Shown: in pieces, positions 27,758-36,722 of the stretch
How the letters are laid out: the number at the start of each line of letters is the position of its first letter
How positions within the stretch are numbered: the first letter of the stretch is position 1
The notes under the pieces: model-generated
Seen by the model: only the letters and a program-made list of their open reading frames with translations
What the model was told of the DNA's origin: nothing
Database searches by the model: none
DNA from: Aporhodopirellula rubra
GTDB taxonomy: Bacteria; Planctomycetota; Planctomycetia; Pirellulales; Pirellulaceae
NCBI RefSeq assembly: GCF_014192335.1
Contig: NZ_JACHXU010000009.1
Span: 124,001 to 188,000 of the forward strand
Length of the DNA stretch: 64,000 nucleotides
Direction: 5' to 3'
Program-made: the position numbers and the translations under genes

Positions 27758-29051
27758 CGTCCGCTCGTCGCAAAGAACACCCGCGGTATCGAACAACGCA
27801 AAAACACCCTCGTTGATGGATTCGACCCTCGATCGATACAAATGCGTTCGCGACCTTAGCACCCAAATTGCAGAGCCTCTGTCACCCGAAGACTGCGCCA
27901 TGCAAACGATGCCCGACGTCAGCCCAACCCGCTGGCACCTGGCCCACACGACTTGGTTTTTCGAAACTTTCCTACTGAAAGAACGCCCCGGATACCACCC
28001 CTTCAACACCAGTTTCGAACGCCTCTTCAACTCGTATTACAACTCTGTCGGGCAGCCATTTCCTCGCCACCGACGAGGGCATCTTTCTCGCCCGGGACTA
28101 GATGAAACGCTTCAATACCGACAACACGTTGACAACCTGGTGAGCGAACTCATTGATTCGGACACCCTGAGCGACGCACAACTGTCCGTGATCGAACTCG
28201 GCCTCAATCACGAACAACAACACCAGGAACTGATGCTCACCGACATCAAACACGTGCTGGCATCTAACCCATTGCAACCGACTTACATCGCCGATGGCGT
28301 CGCTCCGGTTGACGCAACGAACGCACCGCCGCTGCAATGGAATTCCTCGGATGAAACCATCGTCGAGGTCGGGCATGACGGCAACGGTTTCGCCTATGAC
28401 AACGAAAGCCCACGACACCGTGAACTCATTCACCCTCACAAGATCGCGTCACGGTGCGTGACCAACCGTGAATACTTGGATTTCATCGACGACGGCGGTT
28501 ACCGACAACCTGAACACTGGCTGTCGATGGGATGGGACGCAGTCAATCAGCATGCTTGGGACGCACCGCTTTACTGGATATCGCAAGACGGAAACTGGCA
28601 GCAGTTCACACTTTCGGGCGTTCGCCCGCTCCACCTGGACGAACCCGTTTGTCATGTGAGCTACTTCGAAGCCGACGCGTTTGCACGGTGGAGCGGCAAG
28701 CGATTACCGACCGAATTCGAATGGGAACACGCCGCGTCGGGCAACGCAATCGGCGATGTTTTCTGTGATAAACTCATGCAGTCGGGCAGTGCCATTCACC
28801 CTCGCGTGACCGGCGACAGCGATTTCCTCGGGAACGTTTGGGAATGGACGGCGAGCCAATACATGCCATACCCAGGATACCGACCCGTTGCAGGTGCCCT
28901 CGGTGAGTACAACGGGAAGTTCATGTGCAACCAATTCGTGCTCCGGGGCGGCTCCTGCGCAACATCGTCGGACCACATTCGATTGAGCTACCGAAACTTC
29001 TTCCCACCCGACGCCCGCTGGCAATTTAGCGGCATCCGCTTGGCTCAGTAA
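27747..29051 (+). CDS. egtB: Hercynine oxygenase / sulfoxide synthase EgtB
   Basis: 434 residues. EgtB is a non-haem iron enzyme that joins hercynine to a thiol, forming the C-S bond of ergothioneine. The N-terminal DinB-like domain has H-T-T-W-F-F-E and the iron motif HEQQHQE (HX3HXE) near residue 151. The C-terminal half is a formylglycine-generating-enzyme/sulfatase-type domain with CVTNREYLDFI, AFARWSGKRLPTEFEWEHAA, NVWEWTASQY and LRGGSCATSSDHIR. Start overlaps the end of egtD. The later pathway genes egtA, egtC and egtE are not in the window, so the thiol donor (cysteine or gamma-glutamylcysteine) cannot be told. Confidence 0.95.
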   Translation: MATDVRSSQRTPAVSNNAKTPSLMDSTLDRYKCVRDLSTQIAEPLSPEDCAMQTMPDVSPTRWHLAHTTWFFETFLLKERPGYHPFNTSFERLFNSYYNSVGQPFPRHRRGHLSRPGLDETLQYRQHVDNLVSELIDSDTLSDAQLSVIELGLNHEQQHQELMLTDIKHVLASNPLQPTYIADGVAPVDATNAPPLQWNSSDETIVEVGHDGNGFAYDNESPRHRELIHPHKIASRCVTNREYLDFIDDGGYRQPEHWLSMGWDAVNQHAWDAPLYWISQDGNWQQFTLSGVRPLHLDEPVCHVSYFEADAFARWSGKRLPTEFEWEHAASGNAIGDVFCDKLMQSGSAIHPRVTGDSDFLGNVWEWTASQYMPYPGYRPVAGALGEYNGKFMCNQFVLRGGSCATSSDHIRLSYRNFFPPDARWQFSGIRLAQ

Positions 29052-29437
29052 CAGCGTTCCGCTGAAGCCAGCGTCTGCTTCCTCAAATGAGAAGCTAAAG
29101 GCGACGAGCTACCGAGAAGAAGCTCAGCACCAAAGCAGACCGATTCACAGCCATTTGCGGCGTCGAAAAAGCCGAATTTGTCACCGATTCGGCGACAAGG
29201 ATTCATTCGAAGTCCTACTTAGAAAAGCTGATCTCCAGCCGAAACATCGATTCGCCGCGAACCTCCTTCGTACTGCTTCTGTCATAGGGACATCCTCCCG
29301 CGACGCGTGTGCATTAAGCCCCGACCTAAATGGCAGGCCGCACGACGAGCACGATGCGAGCGAGAATTGCTGTTGCAAAGCTTCGAATTCCCAAACGACA
29401 GACTCGTCCCCGATTCAACTTCCAGATAATCGCTCCC
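29052..29437. other. Intergenic region between egtB and rtcB
   Basis: 386 bases. Open frames on both strands are shadows or lack any motif. No hairpin with a T tract and no tRNA-like element seen. Confidence 0.5.
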
Positions 29438-30934
29438 ATGGACACGACTCATCAAATGCTCGATGTCACCGGGCCGGCAACGGCTACGTTGTCTGTAGGT
29501 GATTCGATGAGTCCGATCACCGTGATTGGGACCGAGTCGATTCGTGAATCGTTTGGGCCGCAAACATACCAACAGGCAATCAACAGCCGACTCGCACCTG
29601 GCGTCTCTCGCGTTGTGCTCAACCCGGACGCGCATGTCGGCTACGGCGCGCCGGTGGGCTGTGTGATGGTATCGCCGACGCACGTTTACCCCGGTCCTGT
29701 AGGCGTCGATATCAAATGCTCGATGAGCTTGCTGCAAACGGATCTCCCTGCCGATGCGATTGAGGAACATACCGTTCGCCGGAAACTGATCAAAGCAATC
29801 GCCAAACGCGTTCCGACTGGCGCCGGACGCGGACAACGCCATGTCCCAAAGGCTCGCAGCGTGGACGGTTCGCTCGGCTTTCGCGTTGCCACCGAAGGCG
29901 CGTCCAAAATGGTCCTGAAGAAACTTGGGATCCCCAAAGCGTGGGCTGATCGATGCGAAGACGCCTACCACACTGCCGCCGACGGGACTTCCGATTCCCT
30001 TGCGGCGAGATTGGAGTGGATGGGACGAGACAGGGACAAGCTCAATCGAATCGAGAGCAAGTACCGGCAACTGGGCAGCTACGGCGGCGGCAACCACTTC
30101 GGTGAAGCCGAGGTAGTCCAGGTGTCTCAAGATCCGCACGCCCGACAGATCGCAGAGCAGATCGGTTTGCGACACAACCATGTTGCGTTTCTTTCGCACT
30201 GCGGCTCCCGCGGATTCGGCCACGATCTCGCGATGGGGCAATTCCGTGCTTTGAAATCAAGCTTCCAAAAACAAGGTCTCGCTTTCCCTGCCGGCGACCC
30301 GCAACTCGTTTACGCCGAGGCCGATTCGCCCGAAGGACGACTGTACCTCAGCGACATGGCGATGGGGGCTAATTTTGCCACGGTGAATCACCTGCTGATC
30401 AATGCCTTGGTACTGGAGTCATTCCGAGATGTGTTCCCCGGCATTCGCGGTGAATTGATCTACTTCATCAGTCACAATATTGTCCGTCGCGAACCCATCG
30501 ACGGACAAACGCAATGGGTACATCGCAAAGGAGCCACGCGAGCCTTACCGGCAGGCCACTCACAACTCGTCGGCACCGAGTTCGAACACACGGGACACCC
30601 GATCCTGTTGCCCGGCAACCCACGCGACGGGTCGAGCGTGATGGTTGCTCGTCCAGGCGCAGCATTGTCCGCCTTCAGCGTCAACCACGGCGCGGGCCGA
30701 CAGATGAGTCGCACGAAAGCAAAGAAAAACCTTTCGCAAACGACAATCGATCAAGACCTGCTTGATCACGACATTGTCAGTAACTGCCGGGTGTACCCGC
30801 GAGACGAAGCCCCCGATGCATACAAGGACTTTCGCGAAGTGCTCGACAGCGTGGTGGGAGCCGATTTGGCGATGGAGGTCGCACGCCTGAAGGCGAAGTT
30901 CGTGCTCAAAGACGGTGCACCGGCAGACGATTGA
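29438..30934 (+). CDS. rtcB: RtcB-type RNA-splicing ligase
   Basis: 498 residues from the ATG at 29438 (MDTTHQML); the upstream in-frame extension is Arg-rich and not family-like. RtcB joins 2',3'-cyclic phosphate or 3'-phosphate ends to 5'-OH RNA using GTP and Mn2+. Key motifs are intact: PDAHVGYGAPVG, the metal Cys in GVDIKC, GSYGGGNHFGEAE, SHCGSRGFGHD, and the guanylylated His in NHGAGRQMSR. HKGATRALPAGH is also typical. No rtcA, archease or rtcR gene lies beside it. It is convergent with accC. Confidence 0.95.
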   Translation: MDTTHQMLDVTGPATATLSVGDSMSPITVIGTESIRESFGPQTYQQAINSRLAPGVSRVVLNPDAHVGYGAPVGCVMVSPTHVYPGPVGVDIKCSMSLLQTDLPADAIEEHTVRRKLIKAIAKRVPTGAGRGQRHVPKARSVDGSLGFRVATEGASKMVLKKLGIPKAWADRCEDAYHTAADGTSDSLAARLEWMGRDRDKLNRIESKYRQLGSYGGGNHFGEAEVVQVSQDPHARQIAEQIGLRHNHVAFLSHCGSRGFGHDLAMGQFRALKSSFQKQGLAFPAGDPQLVYAEADSPEGRLYLSDMAMGANFATVNHLLINALVLESFRDVFPGIRGELIYFISHNIVRREPIDGQTQWVHRKGATRALPAGHSQLVGTEFEHTGHPILLPGNPRDGSSVMVARPGAALSAFSVNHGAGRQMSRTKAKKNLSQTTIDQDLLDHDIVSNCRVYPRDEAPDAYKDFREVLDSVVGADLAMEVARLKAKFVLKDGAPADD

Positions 30935-30977
30935 CGCCGCTGCTACGGACGAGGCGGCGGGCGTGAAGACCAACACG

Positions 30978-31060
30978 TTTCAAATGATGACGTGCCCGTT
31001 CACCGTGGCTGGGCTTGCGAAAGCTCGCTCCACCGTCTGGTGACGGTGGCTACAGTTCGA
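30978..31060. repeat. Intergenic repeat with an 8-bp hairpin between rtcB and accC
   Basis: Starts TTTCAAATGATGACGTGCCC and ends in a perfect stem, CCACCGTC (31030-31037) and GACGGTGG (31042-31049), with a TGGT loop. There is no T run, so termination is possible but not certain. The first part is shared with 26153. Confidence 0.5.
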
Positions 31061-31148
31061 ATTGGCTACAGATAGCAAACGATGTCGCCGGTTGCCTGCG
31101 GTGCCGAATGCCGATCACGACGAATCGGCACGCGACTATGCCTGGCGT

Positions 31149-32498
31149 TTACGATTGGCCCTTGTAGGCGCGGTCGACATATTTAGTGTCGATACTTCCA
31201 CCGAGGAACGCCTCGTCCTTCAAGATCCACTCGTGGAACGGAACCGTCGTCGAAATGCCTTCGATTTGAAGTTCCTTGAGGGCCCGAAGCATCGTCGCGA
31301 TTGCCATTTCACGCGTCGGACGATGAACAATCAACTTGCCGATCATCGAATCGTAGTACGGCGGAACGGTGTATCCCGTCGTCACATGGGAATCGAATCG
31401 GACGCCCAGTCCGCCCGGGGCGAACATCGATTGAATTTTGCCGGGACACGGCTGGAAATTCTTCGTCGGATCTTCCGCGTTGATACGGCACTCGATCGCA
31501 ACGCCGCTGCAGGTCAGGTCTGACTGCTGGAACGACAGCTTTTCTCCCGCCGCAACGCGGATCTGCTCTTGGATCAGGTCGACGCCGGTAACCATTTCGG
31601 AAACCGGATGCTCGACTTGGATCCGCGCGTTGACTTCGATGAAGTAAAAGTTGTAATCCTTGTCGACGATAAACTCGACCGTTCCCGCACCTGCGTAGTC
31701 GGCCCCTTTGATCATGCGAACAGCGGCATCACAAATCGCTTCGCGGCGTTCTTGAGGCAGGTCGGGGCTCGGGGCCTCTTCGACGAGCTTCTGGTGACGA
31801 CGCTGGACACTGCAGTCACGTTCGAAAAGGTGACACACGTTGCCGTGCGTGTCGGCGATTACCTGGACTTCGATGTGGCGAGGCTGCTGGACGAATTTTT
31901 CCAGATACACGCCGCCATTTCCGAACGCTGCGATCGCCTCGTTACGGGCCGCTTCGAGCTGGCTGACCAAAACGTCTTCGGTTTCGGCGACACGCATCCC
32001 TTTACCGCCACCACCCGCGGTGGCTTTGATTAGGACAGGGAAACCGATTTCCCGGGCGACTTCGGCCGCACGTTCGAAATCGGCAATCAGTCCGTCACTG
32101 CCTGGCACGACAGGAACGTTCTGAGCGACGGCCATCGAACGGGCGGTGTTCTTATCACCGAGCTTTTCCATCGCGGTAGGCGAGGGGCCGATGAATTCAA
32201 AACCGCTGCTGCGACACATCTCGTTGAACTGAGCGTTCTCGGCGAGGAATCCGTAGCCCGGGTGAATCGCATCAACGCCCGCGACTTCGGCGGCGGCAAT
32301 GATTTGGTCGATCTTCAGATAGCTGTCGGAACTGCGAGTGGTCCCGACGCATAAAGCACGGTCGGCCAGACGGACATGCATCGAGTCCGCATCGGCTTGG
32401 CTGTAAACCGCGACAGATTCGATACCCATCTCACGACAAGCACGAATGATTCGCAGGGCGATTTCGCCTCGGTTGGCGATCAGGATACGTTGAAACAT
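31149..32498 (-). CDS. accC: Biotin carboxylase subunit of acetyl-CoA carboxylase
   Basis: 449 residues, standard length. It carboxylates the biotin of AccB with ATP and bicarbonate, the first step of fatty acid synthesis. Motifs: N-terminal [13 protein letters not shown], the ATP-grasp glycine loop [12 protein letters not shown], and [24 protein letters not shown] with the catalytic Glu/Asn/Arg set. Start is ATG at 32498, three bases after the accB stop, so translation is coupled. accA and accD are not in the window. Cytoplasmic. Confidence 0.97.
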   Translation of the reverse strand: MFQRILIANRGEIALRIIRACREMGIESVAVYSQADADSMHVRLADRALCVGTTRSSDSYLKIDQIIAAAEVAGVDAIHPGYGFLAENAQFNEMCRSSGFEFIGPSPTAMEKLGDKNTARSMAVAQNVPVVPGSDGLIADFERAAEVAREIGFPVLIKATAGGGGKGMRVAETEDVLVSQLEAARNEAIAAFGNGGVYLEKFVQQPRHIEVQVIADTHGNVCHLFERDCSVQRRHQKLVEEAPSPDLPQERREAICDAAVRMIKGADYAGAGTVEFIVDKDYNFYFIEVNARIQVEHPVSEMVTGVDLIQEQIRVAAGEKLSFQQSDLTCSGVAIECRINAEDPTKNFQPCPGKIQSMFAPGGLGVRFDSHVTTGYTVPPYYDSMIGKLIVHRPTREMAIATMLRALKELQIEGISTTVPFHEWILKDEAFLGGSIDTKYVDRAYKGQS

Positions 32499-32501
32499 CG
32501 C

Positions 32502-33050
32502 TTAGCCACCGGTTTGGATGCGGAAGAGCGGTTTACCAAAATCGACGGGCTCCTGATCGCTGACCAGCACCTCAACGATCTTACCGCTGCATTCGGCCGG
32601 AATTTCGTTGAACACTTTCATGGCTTCGACGATGCAAACCACGGTGTCTTCGCTGACCGAATCACCGACTTTGACAAACGCCGGAGCTTCCGGGTTCGCT
32701 CGGGCGTAGAACGTCCCGACCATTGGCGAATTGATGGTGATCGTTCCTGCCGGTGGTGCGGCGGCGGCTCCGCCTGCGGCAGCCGCAGGTGGGGCCGATG
32801 GCGCGGCCGGAGCAGGGGCTGCTGGAGCCGGAGCGTAGGCGGCGGGTGCAGCGACCGCGGGCTGCGATCCGCCACGGGTCAACCGGATTCGGTCGTCGGA
32901 TTGCTGCAAATCCACTTCGCTCAATTCGTGTTGCTCCATCAGCTCAACGATTTGGCGGATGCGATCAATATCAAAAACATCGCCGGAACGATTGGATTTT
33001 GAGCGATCGCTCTTGGAGGTGGAGCCGCTTTTGGGCGAATCAGCAGTCAT
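32502..33050 (-). CDS. accB: Biotin carboxyl carrier protein
   Basis: 182 residues. The C-terminal biotinyl domain contains the biotinylation motif EAMKVFNEI, whose Lys carries biotin, preceded by the SPMVGTFY strand and a PG-less [17 protein letters not shown] turn. The middle is a flexible Ala/Pro linker (about 75-115). The N-terminal part ([22 protein letters not shown]) matches AccB. It sits directly upstream of accC. An M24 peptidase gene ends up being its upstream neighbour, an arrangement common in bacteria as pepP-accB-accC, here without efp. Confidence 0.95.
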   Translation of the reverse strand: MTADSPKSGSTSKSDRSKSNRSGDVFDIDRIRQIVELMEQHELSEVDLQQSDDRIRLTRGGSQPAVAAPAAYAPAPAAPAPAAPSAPPAAAAGGAAAAPPAGTITINSPMVGTFYARANPEAPAFVKVGDSVSEDTVVCIVEAMKVFNEIPAECSGKIVEVLVSDQEPVDFGKPLFRIQTGG

Positions 33051-33108
33051 GCGAAAGGCCTGAGTTACAAACGTGATTTTGAAGTTCGTGTGTGGGTGAC
33101 GCGTTGTT

Positions 33109-34227
33109 TTACATCACGAGCGGGCAATCATCGAGACCCTTGGGAAGGTCGCTGAGGACCTCACATCCGGTGTCGGTGACCAACAGGTCGTCTTCGATGC
33201 GAATTCCAAACTCATTGGCGAAATAAACGCCCGGCTCGACCGTCACAACCATTCCCGATTTCAGTGTTTCGGTGGAGGACGGTCCCATCCGTGGATCCTC
33301 GTGAATTTGCAATCCGAAACCATGCCCCAGGCCGTGATTGAACGCCTCACCGAGTCCCGCTTTTGCCAGCACAGCGCGTGCCGCCGTGTCCACGGCCACC
33401 GCATCGACTCCATCATGAATGGCAGCGATTGCCGCCAACTGAGCCTCCAACACCGCTTCATAAGCCGCTGCGAAACGATCCGAGGTTGGCGACGTTGAGC
33501 CGGGACGATGCAGCGTGCGGGTCAAATCGCTGCAATACCCGTCCACCTTCGCGCCCCAATCCATCAGCAGCGTCCGGCAATCACCGAGCGGGATATTGCC
33601 AGGGGTATAGTGAGGCAAAGCCCCGTTGGGCTCGGCACCGATGATCGGGTGAAACGAAACCCCCTCGGCTCCGAGGCGACGCATCTCAGCCTCGAGTTCG
33701 TAGTAGATTTCACACTCAGTTTTTTTAGGTGAAAAATTCGCAGTCACCTTCGTGAAGGCCTGCTGAGCGACCGAGACGGCCCGGCGGATGGTTGCAATTT
33801 CGTCGGCATCCTTGATCGCGCGGAGTTGTTCGACACGCGAAGAGGTTTCCACCCACGTCACGTCCGACAATCGACTTTCCAAATCTCTCAACATCGAAAC
33901 GTGAACATGATCGGCTTCGAATCCGATGCTTTTCACGTTCGGCATCGACGAAACGACCTCGGCGAGCAGTCCGCCCATCTTCTGACTCGGCGGTCGAATC
34001 GCGACGGGCAAATCCGGGCATTCTTGCGCGAGTTGGATCTCATAGCGTCCGTCGGACAAGAGCGTCGCGGAGGCGTCCGGACGGACCAACAACCAAGTGC
34101 TGTCGCCGGTGAATCCGCTGAGGTAGCGGACGTTGATTTCACTGTTAACGAGAAGCGCATCGATCTCGAGATCGGCCATCGTTGATGCGAGACGTGCGAT
34201 TCGGTTGGATTGGTTGTCTTGGGTCAT
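33109..34227 (-). CDS. M24B metallopeptidase (Xaa-Pro aminopeptidase/dipeptidase type)
   Basis: 372 residues from ATG at 34227 ([13 protein letters not shown]); an in-frame ATG at 34287 is possible. N-terminal creatinase-like domain with [19 protein letters not shown] is followed by the pita-bread catalytic domain. Metal ligands are in place: the Asp pair in [18 protein letters not shown], His in [10 protein letters not shown], and Glu residues in VTVEPGVYF and [10 protein letters not shown]. Cleaves X-Pro bonds from peptides. It is the first gene of a probable operon with accB and accC. Confidence 0.92.
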   Translation of the reverse strand: MTQDNQSNRIARLASTMADLEIDALLVNSEINVRYLSGFTGDSTWLLVRPDASATLLSDGRYEIQLAQECPDLPVAIRPPSQKMGGLLAEVVSSMPNVKSIGFEADHVHVSMLRDLESRLSDVTWVETSSRVEQLRAIKDADEIATIRRAVSVAQQAFTKVTANFSPKKTECEIYYELEAEMRRLGAEGVSFHPIIGAEPNGALPHYTPGNIPLGDCRTLLMDWGAKVDGYCSDLTRTLHRPGSTSPTSDRFAAAYEAVLEAQLAAIAAIHDGVDAVAVDTAARAVLAKAGLGEAFNHGLGHGFGLQIHEDPRMGPSSTETLKSGMVVTVEPGVYFANEFGIRIEDDLLVTDTGCEVLSDLPKGLDDCPLVM

Positions 34228-34425
34228 GGGTGGTTTGTCGTTTGCGAATGTCGAAGTTGCAGGCCTCAACGCCACGATCGGACGCATGCCTCAATAGAGC
34301 GAACAGGCTAACAACAAATTACGAACAACTCACCGCCCCCGCCGGATCGATCTCGCACAAAATCGTTCTTGGACAGAACGATTGACAATCGATGGGTGCA
34401 AGGCCCAAAAGTTGACCTCAAAACG

Positions 34426-34471
34426 AAAAAAACGCCACAGACGCGAGCGGGCAAGCGTCAGTGGCGTTTTT
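34426..34471 (-). terminator. Strong terminator of the HTH-receiver gene
   Basis: Arms ACGCCACAGACGC and GCGTCAGTGGCGT pair with one A-A mismatch around an 11-base loop. A runs on the left and T runs on the right make it functional in both directions. It lies 28 bases past the stop at 34499 on the minus strand. Confidence 0.85.
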
Positions 34472-34498
34472 GAGCGAGGCGAGGATTTCGTCGGTGGT

Positions 34499-35071
34499 TT
34501 ACACCAACTCTTTCTTTGCACCGACGAGAGTTCGCAAACGTTCGGCGAGCAAGTGCGCGTCGAATGGTTTCTTGAACGTTTCGTTGATACTGCTTCGATC
34601 GAAGCTCATCGGTTGGCCGTCATCGGGCAGCAACGCGATCAGGACGATATCAGTGAAATCGATATTCTTCCGGAGGTTCTGGCAAATCTGAACTGCTTCG
34701 ATCTTGCCGATCGAGAAGTCCACGATAATGCAATCCGGGTTAAAGCTCTCAGCTTGAATACCGGCTTCGAAACCGCTGGCCGCAACTGCGACTTTGAACG
34801 ATTTCTCAGGTGGCAATTCTCGCTTCAAGTTTTCGATCAACACCTGATCCTGGGCGACGATCAGGCATTTCGCCATCGCTTCGTCTTCCAGGTCGCCCAG
34901 CGGCATGCCGTGCTCTTTCAGGAATTTGATCAGATATTCTCGCGGAATCCGTCGATCTTGCGATCCAGGAATCCGGTAGCCTTTTAAACGCCCCGAATCA
35001 AACCATTTGCTAACGGTTCTCGGAGCAACTTTACAGATCTTTGCGACCTGACCAGTTGTGAAGACCTTCAT
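34499..35071 (-). CDS. HTH (MerR/excisionase-type) protein with C-terminal receiver domain
   Basis: 190 residues. Residues 4-52 form an excisionase/MerR-type winged helix: FTTGQVAKICKVAPRTVSKW, then the wing KGYRIPGSQDRRIP and EYLIKFLKEHG. Residues 68-188 look like a response-regulator receiver. The phospho-acceptor Asp is D118 in CIIVDFSIG and the conserved Lys is in FKKPFD. The N-terminal acidic pair is weak (IVAQDQ, one Asp left), so phosphorylation chemistry may be altered. The order DNA-binding then receiver is the reverse of normal response regulators. It has its own terminator and no kinase neighbour. Confidence 0.85.
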   Translation of the reverse strand: MKVFTTGQVAKICKVAPRTVSKWFDSGRLKGYRIPGSQDRRIPREYLIKFLKEHGMPLGDLEDEAMAKCLIVAQDQVLIENLKRELPPEKSFKVAVAASGFEAGIQAESFNPDCIIVDFSIGKIEAVQICQNLRKNIDFTDIVLIALLPDDGQPMSFDRSSINETFKKPFDAHLLAERLRTLVGAKKELV

Positions 35072-35153
35072 TCTAGGTTCTCCAAACGCCTCGTTGAATC
35101 ATCCCTTGAGAAAATGGTGCGTCGGTAACCATTTCCTCGATGGCCCTTGGTCG

Positions 35154-35215
35154 TTCGTCGAATCGCCTCGTGTTGAATCGGTAATATTGCGGTGGGTCGC
35201 AACGGATTCGACGAA
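35154..35215. promoter_or_regulatory. 11-bp inverted repeat upstream of the HTH-receiver gene
   Basis: TTCGTCGAATC at 35154-35164 is the exact reverse complement of GATTCGACGAA at 35205-35215, separated by 40 bases. It lies 83-144 bases upstream of the regulator's start and could be two half-sites of its own operator. No evidence beyond symmetry. Confidence 0.35.
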
Positions 35216-35854
35216 ACAATTTTCAAAACGCTGGGTCTGGGCCAGCCGGCTCGCATCCTGCTGAACGCGTTGCCGAAGTGGGATCCTCGCGGTTGATAAA
35301 AGTAATTATTAGTTGGATCATCCACGCGGGTACGTGAATGTTCGGGGGAAAAAAATAGATGCCGCTTATCGCGTCATGACAAAACGATCGTTCCTATTTG
35401 AGAGTCGGCTTCACTGTCACTCGCATCGAACGTGGGTTCGAAATGAATGTCGGCAATCCGTCTTCTCTCAATGGAACGGTCTTGTCAGATCGCTCATCGA
35501 CCGCGGTCGCACTCTCCCCTTCGGCACTTTGATCCCTGAACCGAAGTCCCGTTGAATCAGTGGCAATGGTGATGAGCCCGAACACGTTTCCCAGAATTCC
35601 CCCCTGGGTGTCCGTCGACCTTCGCCCCTCGCTTCGATAGTTTAGTAAGCCTGCAAGTTGATGACTCTCGACCGAAGCCGCGAGGCACCTCCGCCAGGCC
35701 AGAAACCGAAGCAAAAGGGAAAGTGTCCTTCCAAGGCTTAGTGTCGAGAAAAACCGGGGTAACTCTTTAATGTGATTCAGCACGAATAACCAGTATCAGC
35801 CAATCGAGCCGCCAATCACCGTTAATCACGAGTCAAGAGCAATCGATCTCAGCC

Positions 35855-35897
35855 AAAAAAAAATTCCCGGTACCGTTAGGACGGTCTCAAACCGGGA
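35855..35897. promoter_or_regulatory. Compound hairpin flanked by an A9 tract, upstream of moaC
   Basis: Outer stem TCCCGGT/ACCGGGA (35865-35871, 35891-35897), inner stem ACCGT/ACGGT, and nine A residues at 35855-35863. Read on the minus strand this is a classic terminator with a T9 tail; on the plus strand it would be a structured leader 69 bases before moaC. Confidence 0.5.
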
Positions 35898-35965
35898 TGG
35901 GTTCCCCCCCTCGAGATCCCCCAACCGTCTTAATTCATATTTTTTTCACGAAAAGGTTGGATTGC

Positions 35966-36493
35966 ATGAGCCAATCTGATTCCGTGGGCTCGACCCATTT
36001 CGATGATGCCGGCCAAGCCCACATGGTCGACATCACCGCCAAACCTGTCACCGCTCGCGTCGCGGTTGCGTCGTCGATGATTCGCATGAATCCCGAGGCA
36101 GCCGAATTGGTGCGAACAGGAACCGGCCGGAAAGGAGATGTCCTTTCCGTCGCCCGGCTCGCCGCGATCGGGGCGACGAAGTGGACTTCGACTCTGATCC
36201 CGCTCTGTCACGCCATCCCTATCGAGGGGGTATCGGTGGATTTCCAATGGGGCCCCCTGGACGAATCGCCGGCCATTGACCCTGCCGATGGGGCCTCGGA
36301 AACGCTACGATGCGTCGCGACGGTTCGGACGACGTACAAAACCGGCGTGGAAATGGAAGCGATGACGGCGGCCTCTGTGGCCACGCTGACGGTCTATGAC
36401 ATGCTCAAAAGCGTCGACCGCACGATGGTGATCGTCGAGACCAAGCTGGAATCGAAAGCAGGCGGCAGATCCGGCGTTTTTTCCCGACAATGA
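35966..36493 (+). CDS. moaC: Cyclic pyranopterin monophosphate synthase
   Basis: 175 residues from the ATG at 35966 (MSQSDSVGSTHFDD), with AAAAGG nine bases upstream. MoaC converts the MoaA product to cPMP in molybdenum cofactor synthesis. Motifs: HMVDITAKPVTARVAVA, GDVLSVARLAAIGATKWTS, the active-site LIPLCHAIPIEGV, and TGVEMEAMTAASVATLTVYDM with the catalytic Lys in MLKSVDR. No other mo cofactor gene is adjacent in the window. Length is normal. Confidence 0.96.
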   Translation: MSQSDSVGSTHFDDAGQAHMVDITAKPVTARVAVASSMIRMNPEAAELVRTGTGRKGDVLSVARLAAIGATKWTSTLIPLCHAIPIEGVSVDFQWGPLDESPAIDPADGASETLRCVATVRTTYKTGVEMEAMTAASVATLTVYDMLKSVDRTMVIVETKLESKAGGRSGVFSRQ

Positions 36494-36630
36494 GCGACAT
36501 CGAGTTGCCCAACCGTGCGGGAAATCGGTTCTAAGAACGGCCGGTCGATGGTATCCCCGATACCGGTCGTGGCATTCCCATCGGCGGATCGTCACGGATG
36601 AATGACACCTCGCTCATCATCCACCACCCA

Positions 36631-36670
36631 CGAGAGCATTCTCAAAAACCCGAGAGCCTTCTCAAAAGCA
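36631..36670. repeat. Two 20-bp direct repeats before the polyprenyl synthase gene
   Basis: CGAGAGCATTCTCAAAAACC and CGAGAGCCTTCTCAAAAGCA are adjacent and match at 17 of 20 positions. Each contains a GAGA...TCTC dyad. They end 53 bases before the next gene start, a possible tandem regulator site. Confidence 0.45.
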
Positions 36671-36722
36671 GTCGGCGTCAGTTTTTCACCTTCATCGCTT
36701 TCTTTCCACGGCCAAACGTTTA

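Larger units (their letters stand above)
35072..35965. other. Long intergenic region between the HTH-receiver gene and moaC
   Basis: 894 bases. It contains an 11-bp inverted repeat near the HTH gene and a compound hairpin before moaC, listed separately. A minus-strand open frame at 35394-35783 has no motif, signal or ribosome site, and I do not accept it as a gene. Confidence 0.5.

Noticed and set aside
29282-30241. 319-codon minus-strand frame over rtcB
   Set aside because: It lies wholly opposite an unmistakable RtcB and has no family motif.
35394-35783. 129-codon minus-strand frame in the moaC upstream spacer
   Set aside because: No ribosome site, signal, motif or domain; likely chance.
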